Shown: positions 11,116 through 21,657 of the stretch, piece after piece
How the letters are laid out: every line of letters begins with the position of its first letter
Numbering within the stretch: the stretch's first letter is position 1
Source: Gigaspora margarita
Lineage: Eukaryota > Glomeromycota > Glomeromycetes > Diversisporales > Gigasporaceae
Direction: 5' to 3'
DNA: 64,000 bases
NCBI GenBank assembly: GCA_009809945.1
Contig: WTPW01000795.1
Location: 126,659 to 190,658, forward strand
Notes under the pieces: model-generated
Told to the model about the DNA's origin: nothing
Database searches by the model: none
The model's input: the letters and a program-made list of their open reading frames with translations, nothing else
Made by a program: the position numbers and the translations under genes

Positions 11116-12718
11116 ATCATTCATCGATGTAAAATTAAATTCATTAAAAGTGTTTTTGATATATTTTAAAATAGTTTCATTATTAGGTTCAATTTTTATG
11201 TGCTTTACAAAAGTCTTCAAGAGCTTTATTATATTTTTTTTAAATGATAGTAAGCTGAACCACGAAGAAATAATATAGGCACAAAATCTGGTTCAATTGT
11301 CAGTGCTTTACTGGAATTAGAAAGAACTTTATTGTACTGTTTTAGTTCAAAATAGATTTTAGCACAATAAAATAATGCAATCACATTTTCTGGTAAAATC
11401 TCTAGTGCTTTTTCAAAGTCTAAAAATGCATTATAATAAGGCCGTTCGAAGTTGATTCTTTGGTTAACATCACTTTTCCAGGACTCTCGGGAGGGGGGGA
11501 GGGGGATAAAACGAAACGAACATATGAAACGAACATATAAAAATGAACAAAGATGTGCCAATTTGATTGGTTGATTTAAATCAGGTGACTGGCGAGAGTC
11601 ATCTAGCGTTTTGATTGGCTGTTCGTTTTCGGAGGGAGGTGGGGGGAGGCTTCAGCTGAGGGGGGGGGGGGGGGATGTTAACCAAAAAATTAACTTCAAA
11701 CGGCCTAATGTTTAAAATTTAAATATGCTTTTCCACGGAGAATTAACATATCTGCATTATTTGGTTCTAATTTTAATGCATCATAAAATCTAAAAATGCT
11801 TCGTGAGAATGATTGAGACAATAAAAAGTTTGTCCACGAACAAAAGTGCAGTTGCATTGTTCTATTTCATTTCCAACTCTTATTCAGATCTCTAATTGCA
11901 TTACTATACTGATCCAGATAAAAATAAGCACCGCCGCGAAGTGTTAATATAGTTTTATTTTTGGGATTAATTTCTAAAGCTTTACTTAAAAACTGGATTG
12001 TTTCTTCATACCACTGTAGATTAAAGCAGATTTTTGCTTGAAGAGTCAGTGCATTGGCATGATATGATTTGATTTCTAAAGGCATTCTAGAACTATATAA
12101 AGCAATATTAGCATCATCATATATTAATACTTTTCCAAGATCATAAAGGGCTTTATAATAATGACCAAGTTTAAAATAAGCTTTTCCACGATAAGGTAGT
12201 GTGGTCACATCAAGTGGATTATATCTCCAATGCTTTGTTTAAATTCAAGAATGCCTTATAAAATTGTCCTAATGATAATAAATTTCTCCACAAAAAAGAT
12301 AATGCCGTTAAATTATAAGGATTAATTTCCAATACTTTCTTAATATAAAAGGGTTTCATTGTATTGTTCTAGTGAATAATGTGATTCTCCATGGAACAGT
12401 AATGTATTTATAAATTTTTGTAGAGCGCTATTAGTGTCAATTTCTGATATAATCTTAAAGTCTAAAAATGCCTCGCCATATTGTTGAAATTTCAAGTAAA
12501 TTCTCCACGAAGAGTTAATACATATGTATTATTCGGATTAACTTTTAATGCTTTATTGAAATTTATAAGAGCTTCATTATATCCTCCTAAGGTAAAGTAT
12601 GTTTCATCAAGTAAAATAAATGAACTTGTGCTAGTTGGGTCGATTTCCAATGCCTTATTTGCATCCGAAAGCACATTATCATATTTTCCTAGCTTAAAAT
12701 AGGTTATTCCACGAAGAA
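11116..12718 (-). pseudogene. TPR region forming the N-terminal part of the same gene
   Basis: Several 34-residue tetratricopeptide units are visible on the minus strand (11229-11430, 11867-12208 and 12492-12700), with the usual pattern AL..NP....L.LRG..Y..L..Y..A. The last TPR (ending IEPNNETILKYI) runs straight into the first Sel1 repeat, so TPR, Sel1 and kinase belonged to one protein. Breaks include extra A bases in two A runs near 11190-11240 and a 268-bp element inserted at 11439-11706. The 5' end is cut at about 12718 by a dispersed repeat, so the original start is missing. Confidence 0.65.
11439..11706. mobile_element. MITE inserted in a TPR exon, 268 bp
   Basis: Terminal inverted repeats of about 33 bp: left AGGCCGTTCGAAGTTGATT, right its near complement ending CAAACGGCCT. 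The interior carries long G runs and no gene. Removing it restores the TPR reading frame (..NFKHYNAFLDFEKAL..), with a short 3-4 bp duplication of ATTA at the edges. Similar ends (TTAAAC.., GGCCTAA) recur near 13182-13225, 17180-17250 and 50270-50310, suggesting a family. Confidence 0.75.
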
Positions 12719-13020
12719 CAATACAAATCTATAACGATCTTGGGATCCAGTGATTGGATTTTAATGATTTTAGGCTCGTTGGAATCATCTCATTGAGACA
12801 AACATTTTGGTAGTAAAATTATCCAAAACGGATCACTGGTTCAAATTTTATTTAATATTAAATTTTAAAAATTTTTTAAATTTTCAAAAAATTTTAGCCA
12901 ATCAAAAGTTATCTACTATTAGGACCTGATAATTTCAGACCCCCTACCCTAAAAAATCAGGTGATAAATGGCGCTCCCCTTAATTCTAACTTCATGCACT
13001 AAGTAAACTTGTCAGCACCA
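12719..13020. repeat. Dispersed repeat copy truncating the TPR region
   Basis: Starts at AATCTATAACGATCTTGGGA and closely matches 15377-15650; it also matches both arms of the palindrome at 14966-15372. It ends near the CACTAAGTAAACTTGTCAGC motif that marks units of the 325-bp satellite, so this repeat and the satellite belong to one larger element family. Confidence 0.75.
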
Positions 13021-13371
13021 AAAAAATACATATAAGTATATTCAGACTCAGACCAGTCTGCATAAAATTTAGAGCCTGAGTCTGGTCCGATCCTGGGCCG
13101 GACCCATACCGGACCTATTCCGATCCTAGCCGGACCCGAACCGGCCTAATCATATGTTGTTTAAATCCCCCCCCCCAAAAAAAATTTTGAACTTGTTATG
13201 TTAAACAAAGAATTAAATTCGAGTGGCCTAATCTTGACCCTAACCCTAATTTTACTTTACTTTAATATTAATATTGCCTTATTGGCCGTGACAGTCGCGG
13301 GGGGGGGCGACAAATGCGTTTTTTCTTAAAAATATATAAAAATATATACAAAAATTGATTAAATAAAATAC
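13021..13371. other. Mixed repeat remnants and intron side of a broken kinase gene
   Basis: Holds repeated CCGGACC/GATCC-type words (13075-13150) like the subterminal parts of the hAT-like elements, short CCCTAA repeats (13236-13250) and a G run followed by GGCGACAAATGCG (13300-13320). 13321-13371 is the remaining 5' part of the kinase intron. Confidence 0.5.
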
Positions 13372-14371
13372 CTCGTTTAATATTCGTTTTTATGAAATTC
13401 TTGAGCGCAACAGTATAAGTGGCCTCAGTACTTATAATACTTCTTGTCCAATTCACTCTACATGCAGTCGCAAAACCATCTTTTTCGATGACTTCAATAT
13501 TTTTAAACTCGTAAGGAACCCAAATTAATTTATATTCATCATCGTCTAATAACGTTGTTTTATCATCATCAATATCAAGACCTTTATATTCTGTTTTGAA
13601 TATTTCGTAAGGTTTACTCTTATCTATTCGAAACCAATAGTTAGCTCTCTCAATGTCTAGTAGTGTTTTAATAGCCTGTCGATAACAATAACCGGCTTCT
13701 GATATTTCACTAACACTACCCATCTCTGCAGATTTTTTATAATATTCGAGAATGCCTTCCTTTCGTCCTTTTCGACTCCGATTCCTTCGAAATAGCAATG
13801 TCCAACTTTATTTATTCCATTAGCGTTATCCATCGCTGCAAATTTTTTATAATATTCGAATGCCTTCTTTTCGTCCTTTTCGACTCCGATTCCATTTCTA
13901 TAGCAATATCCAATATTAAATATTCTTTATGCCAAGCCATCTCCGCAGATTTTTTAACATATTCGAATGCATTCTTTTCATCCTTTTCGATCCCGATTCC
14001 ATTTCTAGAGCAATATCCAACATTGATTATTCCATTAGCATTACCCATCTCTGCGAATTTTTTATAATATTCGAATGCCTTCTTTTCTTCCTTTTTGCTC
14101 CGATTCCTTCAAAATAACAATATTCAACACTAAATATTTCACTAGCATTATCCATCTCTGTAGATTTTTTATAATATTCGGATGCCTTCTTTTCATCCTT
14201 TTCGACTCCGATTCCTTCGGAATAGCAATGTCCAACATTATTTATTCCATTAGCATTACCCATCTCTGCAGATTTTTTTTTAAATTTTCGAATGCATTCT
14301 TTTCGTCCTTTTCGACTCCGATTCCTTCATCAAAGCGAAATCCATCATTAAACATTCCATTAACATCCTAG
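13372..14371 (-). pseudogene. Sel1-repeat kinase, truncated at both ends
   Basis: Minus-strand Sel1 units (about 13690-14371), then the linker DIERANYWFRIDKSKPYE and a kinase N-lobe up to the lysine segment VALKNFIK. It stops at a GT donor (13371) where the relatives have their kinase intron; the next exon is absent here. Frame changes occur near 13745, 13930, 14050 and 14275. The glycine loop reads IEKDGFATACR, so the usual GxGGF pattern is damaged. Both the 5' end and the whole C-lobe are missing. It is clearly a relative of 7654-12718 and a dead copy. Confidence 0.75.
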
Positions 14372-14965
14372 AAAAATTGTGTGCATAGTTACATCATTTT
14401 TCAAACAGCTATAATTGGTGGTTGACGTATCGGTGTACAGTACTTTACATTCTTTTTCTACAATCGTGCTGCAAAATGAGATGCATGTGCAGATGCGAGT
14501 TGTACTGTAGTCTAGTCGGTCGGACTTTTCACTATTCAGAAAGATAATTTAAGCTTTTGTAACACCCTTTCACATTATTAAGAATATGAAAATAGGATCT
14601 TTAGATTCCGCACTATACGTCATAAGATAAATGCTTGTTTAGATAATCAATCGTTTTTTGGAGCATTTTTACAAACAATTTTAATTTCTTTGATAGGAAA
14701 CATTCGCAAAAACATTTCATTAAATAAGTTAATAAATTTCAAGATAAAAGTTCAAAGTTTTAAGCATTCTCACATCATATGTAAGCATAGGATTATTTAA
14801 TCAATGACTTTCTACATTGAAAAATATAATATCTTTAATTCTATTAATGATGTGCATGACAATGACATTACTCTTGGGTTTTCTTATTTGAAATTGGGTC
14901 TTTATGTTGACTCACTTGAGCAATTTGGTTTTATTTTAAAAGTCAACTCTAACTATTTGCTTTAA
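14372..14965. other. Gene-free stretch
   Basis: No coding frame, RNA or repeat recognised; only AT-rich sequence with a short GTACAGTAC-type dyad near 14440. Confidence 0.4.
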
Positions 14966-15372
14966 TTATATTAGCTTTGTATATATTAATTAAAGATCTT
15001 ATAAAATTTAACATTGAATAACTTGTGAACCAGTGATCTGTTTTAGATGATTTTACTACCAAAATGCTCGTCTCAGTGAGACGATTCTAATGAATCCAAA
15101 ATCGTTAAATTCTGATCACGGGATTCCAAGATCATTATAGATTTGTGTTATTTTGAATTGATTTTTATATATTAAAATAACACAAATCTATACCGATCTT
15201 GGGATCCTGTGATCAGAATTTAACAATTTTAGGTTCATTAGAATTGTCTCACTGAGACGAGCATTTTGGTAGTAAAATCATCCAAAACGGATCATTGGTT
15301 CATAAGTTATTCAATGTTAAAGTTTATAAGATCTTTAATAATAATTTTTAATATATACAAAGCTAATATAAT
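14966..15372. repeat. Palindrome, about 407 bp
   Basis: Left arm (from ATTATATTAGCTTTGTATAT) and right arm (to ATACAAAGCTAATATAAT) are reverse complements with few differences, meeting near 15165. Each arm contains the AATCTATA-GATCTTGGGATCC repeat. A third copy in the orientation of the right arm follows at 15377, and a fourth is at 12719. Confidence 0.8.
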
Positions 15373-15376
15373 AGCA

Positions 15377-15650
15377 ATACAAATCTATAATGATCTTGGG
15401 ATCCAGTGATTGGATTTTAATAATTTTAGGCTCTTGGAATCGTCTCATTGAGACAAACATTTTGGCAGTAAAATCATCCAAAACGGTTCACTGGTTCAAA
15501 TTTTATTTAATATTAAATTTTAAAATTTTTTTAAATTTTTAAAAAATTTTAGCCAATCAAATTGCAGTATTTATGATCAGATAGGGGGGGAGGGGGGTAG
15601 CCTCTTAGTAGCAAAATATCAGCTGATAAATGGCCCTCCCCTAATTAGTT
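15377..15650 (+). repeat. Dispersed repeat copy, matching 12719-13020
   Basis: Same sequence and orientation as 12719-13020, including the GATCTTGGGATCCAGTGATT start and a G-rich tail, here AGGGGGGGAGGGGGG. It leads into the satellite that follows. Confidence 0.75.
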
Positions 15651-17040
15651 AAATTTTATGAATCATAAAATTTTATAGAATTTTATTAATAAAATTTTAT
15701 AAAATCTTAAAATACACAAATTTTTATTAATTAATTCTAACTTTGTGCACTAAGTAAACATATTTAGCACCTAAAAATGCATCAAATCGGCAGTGTTATT
15801 TTTATTTTACTTAAAATTTGGAGAATAGATGCATAATTTTGGATTTTTGATCAAAAAACGTCAAATTTAAGCATCTTTTCTCCAAATTTCAAGTAAAATA
15901 AAATCAATTCTGCTGATTTAATGTATTTTTAGGTTCTAAATAAGTTTATTTAGTGCATTGAGTTAGTAAAATTTTGTGAATTATAAAATTTTATAGAATT
16001 TTATTAATAAACTTCTATAAAATCTTATAATACACAAATTTTTACTGATTAATTCTAACTTAATGCACTAAGTAAACTTGTACAGCACCTAAAAATACAT
16101 CAAATCAGCAGAGTTATTTTTATTTTACTTGAAATTTGGAGAATAGATGCATAATTTTGGATTTTTGATTAAAAAAGTCAAATTTAAGCATCTTTTCTCC
16201 AAATTTCAAGTAAAATAAAACCAATTCTACCAATTTAATGTATTTTTAGGTTCTAAATAAGTTTATTTAGTGCATGAAGTTAGAATAATTAGTAAAATTT
16301 TGTGAATCATAAAATTTTATAGAATTTTATTAATAAAATTCTATAAAATCTTATGATTCACAAACTTTTACTAATTAATTCTAACTTAATGCACTAAATA
16401 AACTTGTACGTCACCTAAAAATATATCAAATTGGTAGAGTTATTTTTATTTTACTTGAAATTTTGAGAATAGATGCTTAAATTTGGATTTTAGATCAAAA
16501 AAGTCAAATTTATGCATCTTTTCTCCAAATTTCAGGTAAAATAAAACCAATTCTGCTAATTTAATGTATTTTTAAGTTCTAAATAAGTTTATTTAGTGCA
16601 TGGAGTTAGAATAAATTAGTAAAAGTTTGTGAATCATAAAATTTTATAGAATTTATTAATAAAATTCTATAAAATCTTATGATTCACAAACTTTTACTGA
16701 TTAATTCTAACTTAATTCACTAGGTAAACTTGTTCAGAGCCTAAAAATACATTAAATCAATAGTATTGTTTTTATTTTACTTGAAATTTGAAGAAAAGTT
16801 GCTTAAATATAACTTTTTTGATTGAAAATCCAAAATTATGCATCTATTCCCAAATTTCAAGGAAAATAAAAATAAATCAACTAAATTGATGTATTTTTAA
16901 GTGCTGAACATGTTTACTTAGTGCATAAATTAGAATTAATTAATAAAAATTTGTGTATTTTAAGATTTTATAAAATTTTATTAATAAAATTCTATAAAAT
17001 CTTATGATTCATAACATTTTACTAATTAATTCTAACTAAC
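15651..17040. repeat. Palindromic satellite, about 325-bp period, four units
   Basis: The motif TTCTAACTT.ATGCACTAAG recurs at about 15735, 16053, 16379, 16705 and (degenerate) 17030, spacings 318, 326, 326 and 325. Inside each unit are two inverted repeats: one around AATTTTGGATTTTTGATC, flanked by ACTTGAAATTTGGAGAA and its complement, and one around AGAATTTTATTAATAAAATTCT. Every unit can therefore fold into two hairpins. No coding capacity. Confidence 0.85.
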
Positions 17041-17400
17041 TTATATAATGTTCCTAGGTTTAGCATGACTGCATCACACAGCTACTCTAATTTTAGTGAT
17101 CTTTCTATAAGGTTTCATTTTAGTAATATGAAAAGTGAAATTTGAATCTAAGTGTTATACATATATATATGTTGCTTAACTCCCCCCATAATTTGCTCAA
17201 TCAAGAGAGGGGTATGTTAAACATAAATTTAAATTGGAGTGGCCTTAATACAGAATTGCGAGAGGATCATTTTTTATTAGAAGTGCAATAGGTATTATTT
17301 TAGTAAATTTTTGAGTTATAAATAAACCTGTGACAAATATTCATGTCACAGGGGCAACAAATACATTCCTCCTATTTTTAATTAAAAATAATATTTTTAA
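17041..17400. other. Repeat remnants next to the kinase fragment
   Basis: Contains a TTAAACATAAATTTAAATTG...GTGGCC end like that at 13195-13225, then CTGTGACA..TGTCACAG (17329-17352) and GGGGCAACAAATACATTCC, which resembles GGGGGCGACAAATGCG at 13310. The last 30 bp match the 3' part of the kinase intron. Confidence 0.5.
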
Positions 17401-17692
17401 AATATGAGAAATTGAAGTTGAAAATCCATCATTTATAAAATGTTACGGTGCATCAAGAAATGGGAATAGAAATTATATATTCTTGTTTTAAGTTATGCAG
17501 AATGGGATCCTTGCGTCAAAATCTTCAATCTATATCATAAATGAGATAAAAAGATAAATTAAACTTGTTTTTAGCATAACTTTTAATCTCAAATCAATTC
17601 ATTCCCAAAGAATCGCTTATCGAGACTTGCATAGCGATAATATTTTGCAAAATAATTTGTATAGCGCATACATTGTGGACCTCTTGTTGTAA
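17401..17692 (+). pseudogene. Kinase exon fragment (middle of the domain)
   Basis: Plus-strand relative of the exon after the kinase intron: EIEVENPSFIKCYGASRNGN, then SLRQNLQ, KDKLN, a damaged catalytic loop (IETCIAI frame, should be HRDLHSDNI) and a stop at 17690-17692 in place of the DLG segment. There are several frame changes and stops. The preceding bases match the 3' half of the intron whose 5' half ends at 13321. The two halves of one kinase thus appear split and inverted relative to each other. Confidence 0.7.
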
Positions 17693-18682
17693 ACAACTTT
17701 ATTTTACATAGCATAAGCTCTGCATTCAAAACTTCTCTGGTTTAACAGATATAGACCAATAGTCACACTAACTATACTTCAGAGACTTGATAGTATGCTA
17801 GTATATTCTGGCAAAAAATACTCTAACATATATCTGATATATTAACAAGAAAGTGATTTTATAGAATAGATCTGAGTTTAGGCTTCTGATTCAAAATATT
17901 TTTACCTTTGTACTTTAAAATGTATTCACATAATAGTTAATGGGTTGTTGTTTAACTAATCACATTTCATTTCTACTAGTTGAGGACTTATTAAAAATTT
18001 TATAAATAAATGCTATTAATACAGCTGTGTTAATTCTCTGATTTATTTTTTTAGATGCGTTAACACATAAAAATAATAAATGTTGCAAATCAGTCACATC
18101 AGCCCAGCAAATCATATCAGATAGTCTCAAAACATCATTTTCAAAACAAGATACTTCAAAAGTTTTTGGTATAAAAGGAAAAAATATAGACTATTCAAAA
18201 ATATGAAATAATAGAAATTTTTTGTTATAATAAAGAATATCACTTGTATTATGTTAGCTTAGAAAATCTGCAAAACATATAACTACCAGGGATATGTAAA
18301 ATTTTGGAAACAAAATTTTCCAAATTTTTACACCTAATCCAAAGATTTCTAAACTTTTGCATTTACCCAAAATTTTTTAAATTTTTGCCCGATTTTTAAG
18401 GGCACATGTGATCTGACCAATACAAATAGGTCTTTATGCATATAGTTTAACCAATAAGATTGTGTTTGTGAATCATCCAAGTGTCACCACCCTAAAAAAT
18501 TTCTAAATTAAAAATCCAAGATCAGGTGTAACATAAAGTCAAAACAAAAATACTCAACCTTAATCCTAATGCTGGTAGCCGCTAGGGCCTTAGCGCAAAA
18601 TTATTATGCATGCAGGGGAAATTATCATAAAATCTTTCTATATCACTTTATTTTCAAAACTTTAACAGTTTGAAATTTTTTA
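17693..18682. other. Gene-free stretch
   Basis: No gene or RNA recognised. A stretch rich in AAATTTTTG-type words lies at 18290-18400 and is mirrored loosely at 19985-20090, possibly the ends of an old element enclosing 18.3-20.1 kb. Confidence 0.4.
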
Positions 18683-18973
18683 TTACAGCTGATTTGAAAA
18701 TTAGTGGGACAGTATAGTTTTTTGATAATATAATTTTCAGCTGATATATTATTCAGTATTATTTGTTTTGAGTTTCAGACTGATCCGGGATGGTTTATTA
18801 CAAAACATCCTGGATCAGTCCAAAAATCAAAACAAGCAGATACCATGATAAGATATCAGCATTATCAAAAAACTATACTGTTATTACTGAAAAATACGAA
18901 AAATAATGACCAAAATTTGGATGATCATCACAAAAATTTATTACTGTCCCACTAGTTTTCAAATCAGCTGTAA
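18683..18973. mobile_element. TA-flanked MITE, 291 bp
   Basis: Terminal inverted repeats TTACAGCTGATTTGAAAA... and its complement (about 32 bp, including GTGGGACAGTA), flanked by TA on both sides (18681-18682 and 18974-18975). TA target duplication and small size fit a Tc1/mariner-type non-autonomous element. A second inner pair (AAAAAACTATACTG) is also inverted. A shorter member of the family is at 62509-62612. Confidence 0.85.
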
Positions 18974-19350
18974 TATATTAAACAGTATTGTTCTATCAAT
19001 GTAGTAACTGGCAACAAAATTATTTATTTGTGAGTGCAAATAATGAGTTTTGATATATAAAATCTTTTTTTAAAATTTTGAGTATTAAAAATTTTTTATA
19101 AAATTTTCCAATTCTGAAATTTCGCAGAAAATTTATCAAAATTTTTTATTTGCGTATATCTATCAGCTTTAATCCATGCTTAGATAATTTTTAGTAGAAA
19201 TTTTTTTTTTGTTCGTGTGTTTAAAAAAAAAATACTATACTGTATAAATTAACTCTTGTACTTTTGCGAGAGAACTGGCAAAATTATAAGTATAAACTTG
19301 ATGTGTATAGTGTTTCGATCCTAAATCTAAAATCTGGATTCTATTTTAGA

Positions 19351-19931
19351 TGCAAAACTTACATTTTTGATACTCCTGTACTTACTTTTTTGATACACCT
19401 AAATTTACTTACTTTTTTGAAATATAACGATTTTAAATAAGTCACATGAACACTACACTTAAATTGGCCAATGGAATTGCAGGTAAGATATTACAAAACA
19501 TTATAAAAAAATATGGTTTTTTTTTTTAATTTTTTATTGTTAACCTTACTTGGATTTTAGTGGATCAGTATATCGGGTAAAAAAATTTTCGCGATTTTTT
19601 AGTTTTTTAAAAAACTGTAAAAATCACAAAAATTTTTACTCATATCTTGTAATACACTAAACCAATTTTAATGATTTTACTACTATTGGAATAGTAATTT
19701 TCTTCTCTACAACTTTAATTAGAAATTTAAATAATAATGAATAATAAAAAAATTAATTCTGATTAAAAAAATTTTAAGCCTTTTATTAGAATGTTAGCTG
19801 CAATTCCATTGGTAGATTTTAATCATAGTGGTCATGTGACATTTTTAAAACTGTCATATCTCTAAAATTTTTCAGGTACATTTAGGTGTATCAAAAAAGC
19901 AAGTACAGGAGTATCAAAAACGTAAGTTTTG
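19351..19931. mobile_element. Inverted-repeat element, about 581 bp
   Basis: Ends TGCAAAACTTACATTTTTGA and the complement, about 55 bp each, with ACTCCTGTACTTACTTTTTT shared. The same ends flank the unrelated interior at 42392-43649. The interior here is simple AT-rich DNA with weak internal symmetry. Confidence 0.8.
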
Positions 19932-20102
19932 ATATAGCACATTTTTATTGTCTGTATTTTTATTGGTAAGAGATCACATGATACTGGAAAATCGGTAAAA
20001 AATTTAGAAAAATTTGTAAAATGCAAAAATTTGGAAATATCAAATTTGACCAAAATTTTGAAAAAATTTATACCAAAATTTTCTGGGTTCCTGATTCATA
20101 TC

Positions 20103-20402
20103 CAGTGTTGGCATTTGGACTATGTCCAATAAAAATTTTATTTGGACATGGACAAATATGGACATGGACTAATCCAATAGTGTTCATGTCTATATCTTTT
20201 CTTTGTTGAAATTTTCAGAATATTCTGGACTTTCACCCAAGTTTTTGTTTTATGTTCAGAATATTTCAGAGCTGTAGTCTATGCACTTTATTTGCACTAA
20301 GTGTCTTATGTCCAATAGAATAATATGGACAATATGAACATAGTCCATAAGTGTCCATGTCCAATAGTCCATATTGTCCATGTCTATATTTTGCCAACTC
20401 TG
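20103..20402. mobile_element. CAGTGTTGG element, copy 1, 300 bp
   Basis: Begins CAGTGTTGGCATTTGGAC and ends with the near complement TTGCCAACTCTG. Both ends are packed with the word TGGACA/TGTCCA in opposite orientation. Closely similar to 38379-38690. Ends of the CAGTG type and subterminal word arrays suggest a hAT-like non-autonomous element; the 8-bp flanks (TTCATATC, GTTATATA) match only partly. Confidence 0.75.
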
Positions 20403-21265
20403 GTTATATAATATAAAAAAAATCTAAATAATATTTTTATTTATTTTGTTACTAATACTATATATTTTAGTTATTTAAAAATTTTTATTTATTAAAATTA
20501 TTTAGCTAAAATAAAATTACATTCAGCTTTTCTATAGAACAATTTGGGACTAATATATTAAATAAGCATATTTTTATCACATTACATTATTTTTTTAGAT
20601 ATAGATTAGGTATAGCACATATTTGCAATAGCATAATCTGCACATAAATCTGATTTTATTGCAAAAGCACATGCGAAAGCATCTTTGCATATCAGGATTA
20701 TTTTCATATTAATATGGCATATTTATGCATAAAATGGCTGGTATTAAAGATATAGCAATATTAAATAGAATATCAGAATGTTTTGGGATAAAGATAGTCA
20801 ATGAACACAAAACACGAGCATGATTTTTGAAGGTATTGTAATACTAATGGGTCTAGTATGCACTTACGATAAAACTTACAATCTTAATGATTGCATATTC
20901 TTGTCTGATTTGCATAATTAGCAGCATATTTATAAAAAATTTATAACATAAATCAAATTGTAAAACAGGCAGAAAGGATTTGGAGTTTGCTGTGGCAGAA
21001 GATGGTGATCCCTAGGTATAGATCTTCAAGTCTCAAGTTTGCACAATTTTATCAAAACAATATTATAAGTGGTTATAGTTTAAATCACAAATATATAAAA
21101 AGATTTTTTATTGGTTTCTTAATTCACATAGTAAAAATAAAAAATCTTATTAAAATTTTTTTTATGCCTTGTTTGTTTCCTTTTTGTGAATTAATTTTGG
21201 TTGTATTAAAATTTCTTTATGCCTTATTTGTTTTCTTGTCTTGTGAATTAAGTTTGGTTGTATCT
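20403..21265. other. Gene-free stretch before the large duplication
   Basis: Nothing recognised apart from AT-rich sequence; the segment at 21160-21265 contains two degenerate copies of TTATGCCTTNTTTG...GTGAATTAA.TTTGGTTG. Confidence 0.4.
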
Positions 21266-21413
21266 AAAAAAAAAAAAAGTGCATTAGCACATACATAGTG
21301 AGGAGCATTAAGCTTTAAAATGGGTTTGGGAAAACCTGGAACATGGACTCCAGAAACTGATTGAGGTATAAACAGCTAGGTGTATTTCTCTTACCACCCT
21401 CACTGCTACTTTC
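21266..21413 (-). repeat. SINE-like repeat, copy 1
   Basis: About 150 bp, next to an A tract on the plus strand, so read on the minus strand it ends in a T run like a Pol III terminator. On the minus strand, AGTGAGGGTGGTAA and, about 45 bp on, CAGTTTCTGGAGTCC loosely resemble tRNA A and B boxes. Two other copies lie at 21509-21657 and 27310-27462. The SINE reading is a suggestion only. Confidence 0.4.
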
Positions 21414-21508
21414 CTGTCTCAGAAGCTCAAACTCACCTTAGCAGATCCATAAAGAAAGAATTACAAATGCTCTTCTTATTGTCTTGTAAATTAATTTTGG
21501 TTATATCT

Positions 21509-21657
21509 AAAAAAAAAAAAAAAAGTGTGTTAGCACATACATAGTGAGGAGCATCAACCTTTAAGACAGTTTGTGAAAGCCTAGAACATGGACTCCAGAA
21601 ACTGATCAAGGTACAAACAGCTAGGGGTATTCCTTTTACCACCCTCACTGCTACTTT
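21509..21657 (-). repeat. SINE-like repeat, copy 2, at the start of large copy A
   Basis: Same unit as 21266-21413 with a 16-base A tract. It marks the left end of the 5.8-kb repeat copy A. A minus-strand open frame through it is conserved in the third copy, but no protein family is recognised and the T run translates to a phenylalanine string. Confidence 0.45.

Noticed and set aside
21433-21648. Minus-strand open frame (VVKGIPLAV...), also at 27214-27450
   Set aside because: Conserved between copies only because the DNA repeat is; it starts at non-ATG codons and runs through the T tract. Better explained as a noncoding SINE-like repeat.
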